Below, piece after piece: positions 54,297 to 60,731 of a stretch of DNA of 64,000 bases. The position numbers were made by a program, and so were the translations under genes. The first letter of the stretch is position 1, and each line of letters starts with the position of its first letter. The stretch is from Clostridia bacterium 41_269. GTDB lineage: Bacteria > Bacillota > DTU086. Location: NCBI GenBank assembly GCA_001508005.1, contig LGEZ01000003.1, positions 39,298-103,297 on the forward strand. Reading direction: 5' to 3'. The notes below the pieces were generated by a model. The model was not told the DNA's origin and searched no databases. It saw only the letters and a program-made list of their open reading frames with translations.

Positions 54297-55580
54297 GTGT
54301 CAACGGTAGTATTGGTAGGTGCCCAATGGGGTGATGAAGGAAAGGGAAAAATAACAGATTATCTTGCTGAGCAGGCAGATTTGGTGGTGAGGTATCAGGG
54401 CGGCAACAATGCCGGGCATACGGTTATAGTGGGTGAAACAACCCTACAGCTGCACCTTATACCTTCTGGGATTCTGTATGAAGATAAGCTCTGTGTAATA
54501 GGAAACGGTGTGGTTGTTGATCCTGAAGTCTTTTTTGAAGAACTTGAAAATTTAAAGGGCATGGGAATTTCAGGCGACAATTTAAGGGTGAGTGATATTG
54601 CTCATCTAATAATGCCTTATCATAAGATCTTAGATTCTTTTGAAGAGGAAAAAAGAGGCGAGTTGAAGCTGGGCACAACAAGAAGAGGCGTGGGTCCTGC
54701 ATATGTGGATAAATATGCCCGCAGAGGAATAAGAGTTGGTGACCTATTTGAACCCAAACTGTTTAGGGAAAAGCTGAAAAGGGCGCTGGAATACCATAAT
54801 TTCATACTGACAGGAATTTATGGGGCTGAACCCTTGAAACAGGCGGAAATAGAGGAGAAATATCTTGAATATGGCAGGAGATTAAAAAAATATGTAGAGG
54901 ATACATCCCTTTTGATTTATGAAGCAGTAAAATCTGGGAAGAAGGTACTCTTTGAAGGGGCCCAGGGTACCCTTTTGGATATTGATCACGGCACTTACCC
55001 ATATGTTACCTGCTCTCAGCCGATAAGCGGTGGGGCTGCCACAGGTTCAGGGATCGGTCCCAATTTCATTGAAAAAATTGTGGGTGTGACAAAAGCCTAC
55101 ACAACACGGGTTGGTGAAGGTCCTTTTCCCACTGAATTAAAAGATGAAATTGGCGATTTTATTCGCCAAAATGGCCGCGAATTTGGTACAACCACAGGGA
55201 GGCCTCGCAGGTGCGGCTGGTTGGATGGAGTTGTTTTGAAGTATGCTGCCAGAATTAACGGTCTTACAAGTATTGCCGTTACCAAGCTGGATGTTTTGAG
55301 CTCCCTCCCAGTGGTTAAAATATGCACTGGTTACAAGTTGGACGGCAGGTACATTGAGCATTTTCCCCACAGTTTAGAGGAGCTGTCCAGGTGTGAGCCT
55401 GTATATGAGGAGCTTCCAGGGTGGAAAGAAGATATAAGCAGTGCAAGAAAAATGGAAGACCTGCCTCCCAATGCACAAAGATACGTTAAGCGCATAGAAG
55501 AAATAACGGGTTTAAGAATTTCGTTGATAGCTGTTGGTCCTGCTAGGGAACAGACCATATCTCTTGAAAATGTTTTTTAA
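54297..55580 (+). CDS. purA: Adenylosuccinate synthetase
   Basis: 427 residues. GTP-binding P-loop GAQWGDEGKGKITDYLAE, IMP-binding NNAGHTVIVG, LGTTRRGVGPAYVDKYARRG and FEGAQGTLLDIDHGTYPYVT in parts, and the final TGLRISLIAVGPAREQTI. Joins IMP and aspartate in AMP synthesis. GTG 54297 after TAGGGGG. Position downstream of dnaB repeats the Bacillus order. Followed by a terminator. Confidence 0.98.
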   Translation: MSTVVLVGAQWGDEGKGKITDYLAEQADLVVRYQGGNNAGHTVIVGETTLQLHLIPSGILYEDKLCVIGNGVVVDPEVFFEELENLKGMGISGDNLRVSDIAHLIMPYHKILDSFEEEKRGELKLGTTRRGVGPAYVDKYARRGIRVGDLFEPKLFREKLKRALEYHNFILTGIYGAEPLKQAEIEEKYLEYGRRLKKYVEDTSLLIYEAVKSGKKVLFEGAQGTLLDIDHGTYPYVTCSQPISGGAATGSGIGPNFIEKIVGVTKAYTTRVGEGPFPTELKDEIGDFIRQNGREFGTTTGRPRRCGWLDGVVLKYAARINGLTSIAVTKLDVLSSLPVVKICTGYKLDGRYIEHFPHSLEELSRCEPVYEELPGWKEDISSARKMEDLPPNAQRYVKRIEEITGLRISLIAVGPAREQTISLENVF

Positions 55581-55604
55581 AACAGATTTTTAACCTGTTT
55601 TTTT
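55579..55604 (+). terminator. Intrinsic terminator after purA
   Basis: AAAACAG pairs with CTGTTTT, followed by further T; it overlaps the stop codon. Confidence 0.7.
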
Positions 55605-55727
55605 ATGAAAACTATTCGGAAATATTGAGCAGTTGAGAATTTAAGCAATTGTGATAAACTGAACTATAAAGGAAAAGAAATTAAAAGAAAAAGAAATTTT
55701 ATGATTTTTACGGAGGAGGAGCAGGTT

Positions 55728-56756
55728 TTGGATTGGGAAGCCATAAGAAGGGAAGCCAGGTCTAAGTTTAAAGGCTACTGCAGAGTGTGCAAAGAGTGCA
55801 ACGGTAGAGCATGTGCAGGGGAAGTTCCCGGAATGGGGGGTGCAGGAAGCGGGAATTCCTTTATAGATAATATAGAAGCTTTAAAAGAAATAAAAGTTAA
55901 TTTGAGGGTTATACACGGAGCAAAGGAACCGGATACTTCCATTGAACTTTTTGGGCAGATCCTTCAGCTTCCCGTGCTGGCTGCACCTATGACAGGAATT
56001 TCCTACAATATGGGAGGAGCCGTTTCTGAAGAAGAATTTATAAGATCTATTGTTGAGGGAAGCATTGAAGCGGGTACCATTGCAATGACCGGAGATGGAG
56101 CGGATCCCGCTATGTATGATTCCGGAGTTAGCGCTGTAAAAAGGGCTGGAGGAAAGGGGATTCCCATTATAAAGCCCAGGGAACAGCAGGAGATATTTAA
56201 ATATATTTCTAAAGCAGAAGAGGCAGGAGCCCTAGCTGTGGGAATGGATATTGACGGAGCAGGGCTGATTACTATGGCCTTAAAAGGGCAGCCTGTGGGC
56301 CCAAAAACCCCTGAAGAACTGAAGGAAATAATAAGCAGCACCAAGCTACCTTTTATTGTTAAAGGCATTATGACTCCTGATGAGGCAGAAAATGCAGTTA
56401 AATCAGGGGCATCGGCTATAGTGGTTTCCAATCATGGGGGCAGAATATTGGATTCAATGCCGGGTGCTGCAAGGGTTCTAGCGGAAATAGTGAATGCTGT
56501 AGGAGATGAAGTGATAATTTTTGCTGACGGCGGTGTCCGCTCGGGGGTAGATGTCTTGAAGTATCTCGCCTTAGGTGCTGATGCTGTGCTTGTGGGAAGA
56601 CCTTTAGCTGTGGCTGTTTTTGGTGGTGGAACTGAGGGAGTAAGCTTTTATTTAAAAAAGCTTAAAGAAGAGCTTGTTCAAGCGATGATACTCACAGGTT
56701 GTGCTTCGCTAAGGGATGTTGGTCCCAAAATAATTTTTACAAAAGATAGCATTTAA
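55728..56756 (+). CDS. FMN-dependent alpha-hydroxy-acid oxidoreductase family protein
   Basis: About 342 residues, TIM barrel. Active-site His lies in AIVVSNHGGRILDSMPGA; FMN phosphate binding is IIFADGGVRSGVDVLKY and LGADAVLVGRPLA. The N-terminus has a four-Cys CRVCKECNGRAC segment, typical of the clostridial subgroup, and a Gly-rich PGMGGAGSG. Related to lactate/glycolate oxidases, but in anaerobes the acceptor is probably not oxygen. TTG 55728 lies 6 bases after GGAGGAGGAG and matches the family start; ATG 55701 is weaker. The adjacent GntR gene may control it. Confidence 0.85.
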   Translation: MDWEAIRREARSKFKGYCRVCKECNGRACAGEVPGMGGAGSGNSFIDNIEALKEIKVNLRVIHGAKEPDTSIELFGQILQLPVLAAPMTGISYNMGGAVSEEEFIRSIVEGSIEAGTIAMTGDGADPAMYDSGVSAVKRAGGKGIPIIKPREQQEIFKYISKAEEAGALAVGMDIDGAGLITMALKGQPVGPKTPEELKEIISSTKLPFIVKGIMTPDEAENAVKSGASAIVVSNHGGRILDSMPGAARVLAEIVNAVGDEVIIFADGGVRSGVDVLKYLALGADAVLVGRPLAVAVFGGGTEGVSFYLKKLKEELVQAMILTGCASLRDVGPKIIFTKDSI

Positions 56757-56808
56757 ATTTGTTGTGAATTTATGAATTAACGATTGAAGATCAGGGGTGG
56801 AGGTAAAA

Positions 56809-57516
56809 TTGAAGTTTCAAACCATAAAGAAAACGAGGGTATATGAAGAAGTGGTTAAACAGCTTAAAGAACTTATATTAAGCGGGGAGCTGGGACCTGG
56901 GGAGAAACTTCCTTCAGAACGAGAGCTGGCAAAGGAGTTTGGAGTCAGCAGGGTTTCTGTAAGGCAGGCTCTTACGGTTTTGGAAACCTTGGGTCTTATT
57001 GAACGTAAAGTTGGGGGCGGTACTTTCAGCGTTGTTGAAAAAGTAAATTTTGATATTGATCCTATGCTGGAAAATATAATGAAGAATAAAGATCAGTTGA
57101 GGGAACCTCTGGAAATAAGGCGCATTTTAGAGCCCAGTTTGGCTCAGCTTGCTGCTGAAAGAGCTACTGAGGAAGATATAAAATCTTTGGAAGATTCATT
57201 AAAAAGACAGAAGGAACTTATAGAACAGGGAAAGCTGATAATTGAAGAAGACAACCGATTTCATTATTTAATAGCTAAGGCTGCCAAAAATGAAATTGCA
57301 TTAAAAATTGTAGAAGTTATTCATGATATGATATGGCAGACGAGGGAAAAATCCATTAAGGCACGACAGGGTAGTGAACTTTCTTACCAAGGCCATCAAA
57401 AAATTTTAAGGGCTATAAAGACGGGTAAAGGGGAAAAAGCTTTTAATGCAATGCTGGATCATCTTGAAGAAGTAGAAGCTTTGATAATGACACACCTGGC
57501 GGAAGGAAATATTTAA
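56809..57516 (+). CDS. GntR-family regulator, FadR/LldR type
   Basis: About 235 residues: winged helix (EKLPSERELAKEFGVSRVSV, RQALTVLETLGLIERK) plus FCD domain (EIRRILEPSLAQLAAERA, EDNRFHYLIAKAAKNEIA). LldR-type regulators respond to lactate and are often next to lactate oxidising enzymes, so control of the preceding FMN enzyme is plausible. TTG 56809 follows GGTGGAGG; GTG 56797 lies within that site. Confidence 0.87.
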   Translation: MKFQTIKKTRVYEEVVKQLKELILSGELGPGEKLPSERELAKEFGVSRVSVRQALTVLETLGLIERKVGGGTFSVVEKVNFDIDPMLENIMKNKDQLREPLEIRRILEPSLAQLAAERATEEDIKSLEDSLKRQKELIEQGKLIIEEDNRFHYLIAKAAKNEIALKIVEVIHDMIWQTREKSIKARQGSELSYQGHQKILRAIKTGKGEKAFNAMLDHLEEVEALIMTHLAEGNI

Positions 57517-57608
57517 TGATTTTATTGATTTATTTTTAGTGGATACGCTTTTGAGGCATATTTAGAAAGAAGCCAGCTCAATTATAAAAAATTATATTTT
57601 TCATGGTA

Positions 57609-57637
57609 TTGACATATTTCAATTTATATATTATTAT
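57609..57637 (+). promoter_or_regulatory. sigma-A type promoter for the tRNA-Lys/Glu unit
   Basis: TTGACA (57609-57614) and TATTAT (57632-57637) with a 17-base spacer, 35 bases upstream of the mature tRNA-Lys. Confidence 0.75.
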
Positions 57638-57672
57638 ACTAAAGTGTCTTTGGGGGGTAAAACCGCTTTTGT

Positions 57673-57748
57673 GGGCCATTAGCTCAACTGGTAGAGCACC
57701 GGACTCTTAATCCGGGTGTTGGAGGTTCGATTCCTCCATGGCTCACCA
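57673..57748 (+). tRNA. tRNA-Lys (anticodon CTT)
   Basis: 76 bases with encoded CCA. Acceptor GGGCCAT/ATGGCTC, anticodon arm CCGGA-CTCTTAA-TCCGG, T arm GGAGG-TTCGATT-CCTCC. Confidence 0.97.
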
Positions 57749-57781
57749 TATTTTACCATGTCTTATACATACTACTTACAC

Positions 57782-57856
57782 GGCCCGTTGGTCAAGTGGT
57801 TAAGACACCGGCCTTTCACGCCGGTAACAGGGGTTCGAATCCCCTACGGGTCACCA
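57782..57856 (+). tRNA. tRNA-Glu (anticodon TTC)
   Basis: 75 bases with encoded CCA. Acceptor GGCCCGT/ACGGGTC, anticodon arm CCGGC-CTTTCAC-GCCGG, T arm GGGG-TTCGAAT-CCCC. Shares the promoter of tRNA-Lys. Confidence 0.97.
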
Positions 57857-57857
57857 T

Positions 57858-57888
57858 AAAAGCTGGGTAGGCTAAAGCCCAGCTTTTT
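57858..57888 (+). terminator. Intrinsic terminator after tRNA-Glu
   Basis: AAAAGCTGGG, loop TAGGCTAAAG, CCCAGCTTTTT. Confidence 0.88.
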
Positions 57889-58080
57889 ACCATAAATTAC
57901 GCAGCTTTCTCTGTAAAGGATAATTTCAACAAACTTTTATAAACTATAAAAATGCTTCTTTGAATAGGAGGAATTTGCATTAGGACACTTAATGATATAA
58001 AATATACTACGGTAAACAAAAATATAAAGAGTCCGTTGCCCTTGAAGGCAGCTTGGTGTCAGGAATGCTTGATTCTCTAT

Positions 58081-58155
58081 GCGGAAATAGCTCAGTGGTA
58101 GAGCATCGGCTTCCCAAGCCGAGGGTCGCGGGTTCGAATCCCGTTTTCCGCTCCA
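58081..58155 (+). tRNA. tRNA-Gly (anticodon CCC), integration target
   Basis: 75 bases with encoded CCA. Acceptor GCGGAAA/TTTCCGC, anticodon arm TCGGC-TTCCCAA-GCCGA, T arm GCGGG-TTCGAAT-CCCGT. A tyrosine integrase gene begins 71 bases downstream, so the 3' part of this gene is the probable attL core. No second copy of the 3' end is present up to 64000. Confidence 0.95.
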
Positions 58156-58226
58156 GTCTTGAAAATCAAGGCTTTCACGGATTCACCCTCCCGAAAAAGT
58201 CCGTGGTTCCTGGGGAGGGTTTTATT

Positions 58227-59162
58227 GTGCCTAAGATAACCAAACTCAACCCAAAGGTATCCGATTTATCCCAAGCCCTGGAGGAGTTCCTTCTTGCCAG
58301 GCAAGCAGATGGCCTAGCTCAACGCACCCTGAACGACTACCGCTGGCATGTGGAAACCTTCCTCAAAGCCAGCCCCAACATTACCACCTATGAGGCACTG
58401 CAGAAAGCAGTGTTCCACTACTTCAGCCAGCCCTGTTCAGCAGGTTACAGAAACATTAAGCTGAAATACCTTAAAGCCTTCTTCAACTGGTGCGTATCTC
58501 AAGGATACCTTCCTGCCAATCCAGCAGCGGGGATCAAGAAAGCCAAGGAAGACTTAAGCAACATTCGCCATGTTCCCCTAGAGGCTCTAAAGAAGCTCTT
58601 GCAACAGCCAGATAAGCACAGCTACACAGGCTTAAGGGATTACTGCCTCATGCTAGTGCAAATTGACACAGGCGCAAGGCCAGGAGAGCTGTTCCAAGTG
58701 AGAGTAAACGACCTAAACCTGGAAGCCCGTGAGCTGTACATACGCCCTGAAGTGGCTAAAACCCGTGTTGGCCGTACCCTGGTGCTTTCGCCCTTCACCT
58801 GCCAAGCTTTGCTTAGGTTCCTCAAGATAAGGCCTAAATGGTGGAGTGAAGAAGTGCCGCTGTTTGCCACCGAAAATGGAAGACCTCTGAATGCTTCCTG
58901 GTGGTCGAAGAGGCTGGCGAAATACTGCAAAAAGGCAGGGGTTAAGGTTACACCCTACGGATTACGCCACAGCTTCGCCATTGAATTTCTTAAAGAAGCC
59001 AATGACCCGTTCGCACTGCAGAGAATACTGGGTCACAAAGACCTTACCATGACTCGCCGCTACATCCGCTACCTGCAGGACGATATCCGCGAGGCTCACG
59101 AGAAGGCTTCCCCTGTGGCTAAACTCCAGCAGTTGGGTAGAAGAGCAAGCCGCAAGCTGTGA
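58227..59162 (+). CDS. Tyrosine recombinase/integrase
   Basis: About 311 residues. SAM-like N-terminal core-binding domain (EEFLLARQADGLAQRTLNDY, residues 15-95) and catalytic domain with Arg in DTGARPGELFQV (about 150), LRHSFAIEF (HxxR box variant, about 246), LGHKDLTMTRRYIRYL with the His and nucleophilic Tyr (about 280). The frame is open back into the tRNA, but GTG 58227 is preceded by GGGGAGGG at 7 bases and is the true start. It is transcribed away from the tRNA and would catalyse integration at its 3' end. Confidence 0.92.
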   Translation: MPKITKLNPKVSDLSQALEEFLLARQADGLAQRTLNDYRWHVETFLKASPNITTYEALQKAVFHYFSQPCSAGYRNIKLKYLKAFFNWCVSQGYLPANPAAGIKKAKEDLSNIRHVPLEALKKLLQQPDKHSYTGLRDYCLMLVQIDTGARPGELFQVRVNDLNLEARELYIRPEVAKTRVGRTLVLSPFTCQALLRFLKIRPKWWSEEVPLFATENGRPLNASWWSKRLAKYCKKAGVKVTPYGLRHSFAIEFLKEANDPFALQRILGHKDLTMTRRYIRYLQDDIREAHEKASPVAKLQQLGRRASRKL

Positions 59163-59204
59163 AAAACCTTTGCCTGGCTTTTTGCGCCCGAGGGTAATGG
59201 GCTT

Positions 59205-59350
59205 CTCCACAGTGGGGGGCTCGCCTGCTTAAGAACTGAGCAAAACCTCCAGCCTCTTTTCGGGAATGGGTATCCCGTCTTTTTGGAGCGGTGAGTCAGT
59301 GCGTTGACGGGGCACCCCAAAGCATATTTACCCTACCCCCCACTGTGGAG
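59205..59350. repeat. 15-bp perfect inverted repeat
   Basis: CTCCACAGTGGGGGG at 59205-59219 and its reverse complement at 59336-59350, 116 bases apart. The right arm codes for the last residues of the small protein at 59333. The first 11 bases also occur at 63101-63111. The 59163-59332 stretch between integrase and that gene shows no other feature. Confidence 0.7.
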
Positions 59351-59485
59351 CAGACCTGCTACCTGCAACAAAAGCCTTGCTGCCTGCACATTCCCTGCCC
59401 TTGCTTCATCAAGGAGAGCATCCAAAATCTCATCTACCGCCTCCTCAACCTTGGTGATTACTGACATCCGTTTTTCCTCGGACAT
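59333..59485 (-). CDS. 50-residue helical protein, unrecognised
   Basis: ATG 59485 lies 8 bases after AGGAGGTG and reads MSEEKRMSVITKVEEAVDEI followed by a mostly helical, acidic then hydrophobic stretch ending LLLQVAGLLHSGG. The start overlaps the end of the zinc-ribbon gene by 28 bases, so it would be the last gene of the leftward operon. No family recognised; size and helicity recall small regulatory or dimerisation proteins. The good ribosome site is the main support. Confidence 0.55.
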   Translation of the reverse strand: MSEEKRMSVITKVEEAVDEILDALLDEARAGNVQAARLLLQVAGLLHSGG

Positions 59486-59889
59486 CTCTTCAACACCTCC
59501 TCAGCACGTCTTACAAACTGCTTCAGCCACGCTTCAGCACCCTTAGGCCAGCGGTAGTAGCCGTTGCGCTTCCACGCTGCATAACCAAGCCTAAGGCACT
59601 TCTGGCACGCAAAACCATCCCCACGAGGGGGAAGGTAAAGTGTTGGTGTCTTTCTTCCACAGGTGGGGCACCTAAACCACAACACAAACCCGCCAGGCGC
59701 ATTACCGCCGTAGGGGAGCTTAACCCGCTCAATCCGCTGAGCCAGTTTCCTGCCGGATACTACCCCCACAGCCTTCGGGCTGGCAGTAATCCCAAAACCC
59801 CTGCCCCCGCTCACCAGCCGCGTCTTGCCTTTATAAGGCACGTCACTGACGGTTAACTTAGCGCACTGTTCAACGGTTAACACTGGCAA
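59458..59889 (-). CDS. Zinc-ribbon protein of the mobile element
   Basis: 143 residues. A classical ribbon: LWFRCPTCGRKTPTLYLPPR, then 6 residues later FACQKCLRLGYAAWKRNG. This block, C-P-x-C-G-R-x3-LYLPP, is common in uncharacterised phage and island proteins. The C-terminal part is basic and helical (AEAWLKQFVRRAEEVLKRCP), probably nucleic-acid binding. TTG 59889 after AAAAGGATG. Part of the leftward operon; function unknown. Confidence 0.7.
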   Translation of the reverse strand: MPVLTVEQCAKLTVSDVPYKGKTRLVSGGRGFGITASPKAVGVVSGRKLAQRIERVKLPYGGNAPGGFVLWFRCPTCGRKTPTLYLPPRGDGFACQKCLRLGYAAWKRNGYYRWPKGAEAWLKQFVRRAEEVLKRCPRKNGCQ

Positions 59890-59913
59890 TCACATCCTTT
59901 TGGTCTAAATTTT

Positions 59914-59941
59914 AGCACAGCAATTGGAATTGTGCTATAAT
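59914..59941 (+). promoter_or_regulatory. Promoter with dyad between divergent element genes
   Basis: AGCACA (59914-59919) and TGTGCT (59931-59936) form a dyad whose right arm runs into TATAAT (59936-59941), a likely -10 element for the small rightward gene at 59961. The dyad could be a repressor site. Confidence 0.4.
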
Positions 59942-59960
59942 CCTGCTGAGGTGATAGCCT

Positions 59961-60164
59961 TTGAGCCTTCTAAAGCGTTCACCTTACGCAGGCACGCCCT
60001 TGGAAGGGCTTGAGGAGTGCCTCCCCAAATTCCGTCATAGGGATATAGTTCTCTACGACGGCAAACCCCGCGCAGGGGGCGGAGGAAGCCGCCGCAGGTC
60101 ACGATACGGCAGCCCCCTGGCACGCAAGCTGGAGTTGTGGCAGCGGAGAAACAAGGTACGCTGA
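59961..60164 (+). CDS. Small basic protein, uncertain
   Basis: 67 residues, strongly basic (GGGGSRRRSRYGSPLARKLE, LWQRRNKVR). TTG 59961 has GAGGTGA at 6 bases and a TATAAT at 59936. Its last 66 bases overlap the 3' end of the convergent gene at 60099. No homology is recognised. The upstream signals favour a real gene, yet composition alone cannot prove coding. Confidence 0.4.
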   Translation: MSLLKRSPYAGTPLEGLEECLPKFRHRDIVLYDGKPRAGGGGSRRRSRYGSPLARKLELWQRRNKVR

Positions 60165-60452
60165 CGCCCTGCCCTTCACAAGCAGTTTCAGGTTTTCTGT
60201 ATAAATTTCAGCAGGGACGGCTTCCGCTGGGCAGTTTGCAGGGTCGTATTCGCTTAGGCGGTACAGCGTAGCGTCGTAGGGCTTCCAGCCGTATGCCTCC
60301 CAGTACTGCAGGCCGTCCTCCGTCTCCCTTACCAGCCGCCAGCCAATCACAGCGGACATGCCACCCACAGTTTTGGGTAGAGGCTCATCCTTCATCTTCA
60401 GCACCCTGTGCCTGCGAATCCATGCTACACGCTTAAGGCATTTGCCTGCCAT
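60099..60452 (-). CDS. Hypothetical protein of the mobile element
   Basis: 117 residues from ATG 60452 (behind AGGAGGTG). Features: basic N-terminus (GKCLKRVAWIRRHRVLKMKD), an aromatic centre (EDGLQYWEAYGWKPYDATLY) and a hydrophobic C-terminus. It resembles small plasmid or phage accessory proteins, but no family is recognised. The start overlaps the end of the preceding small membrane-protein gene by 20 bases, so the two are translationally coupled. Confidence 0.55.
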   Translation of the reverse strand: MAGKCLKRVAWIRRHRVLKMKDEPLPKTVGGMSAVIGWRLVRETEDGLQYWEAYGWKPYDATLYRLSEYDPANCPAEAVPAEIYTENLKLLVKGRASAYLVSPLPQLQLACQGAAVS

Positions 60453-60561
60453 GGCGAAAAGCACCTCCTTTTCTTTTCCACAGGTGTAAAAGGTTAAAGA
60501 CCAGCACCACAGGTTTTGGAAACAAAACGCAAAGCAAAATCACGAAGAGGAAAACCAGCAT
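60433..60561 (-). CDS. Small single-pass membrane protein
   Basis: 42 residues from ATG 60561: a hydrophobic helix (MLVFLFVILLCVLFPKPVVL) then a basic tail KRKGGAFRHGRQM. GGAGGAGG lies 5-8 bases upstream; ATG 60567 is an alternative. It sits between the replication gene and the hypothetical protein in the same direction. Function unknown; small membrane proteins of this kind occur in phage satellites and plasmids. Confidence 0.5.
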   Translation of the reverse strand: MLVFLFVILLCVLFPKPVVLVFNLLHLWKRKGGAFRHGRQMP

Positions 60562-60626
60562 AATCATGACCTCCTCCTTTTTGTGAATTGTCCCCCATTT
60601 GTGTCCCCACCCCAAAAATTGCCTTC

Positions 60627-60731
60627 AAACCCTTGTGGCACAAGGCTTTGCGGGTTTTTTATATAGAGGGGGGGTGAAAACATCTCCCCCTCTTATATAG
60701 AAATCGCTGAAACCCTTGTGGCACAAGGCTT
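60627..60731. repeat. Direct repeats flanking a hairpin, possible origin or terminator region
   Basis: Two identical 22-base repeats (60627-60648 and 60710-60731), each containing the palindrome CCTTGTGGCACAAGG, flank an inverted repeat 60660-60699 (TATATAGAGGGGG against CCCCCTCTTATATA). The left copy continues to GCGGGTTTTTT and may terminate transcription. The right copy overlaps the end of the replication gene. The layout is compatible with a replication origin or a double terminator. Confidence 0.55.

Noticed and set aside
1..58000. Selenoprotein genes with in-frame TGA
   Set aside because: Breaks in reading frames inspected are frame shifts, not single TGA codons followed by a SECIS-like hairpin.
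59304..59546. Rightward open frame of 80 residues
   Set aside because: It is antisense to the 50-residue gene and the zinc-ribbon gene, both with better ribosome sites.
60433..60561. Toxin of a type I toxin-antitoxin pair
   Set aside because: The small membrane protein has a suitable size, but it lies inside an operon with coupled neighbours and no antisense RNA promoter is seen.
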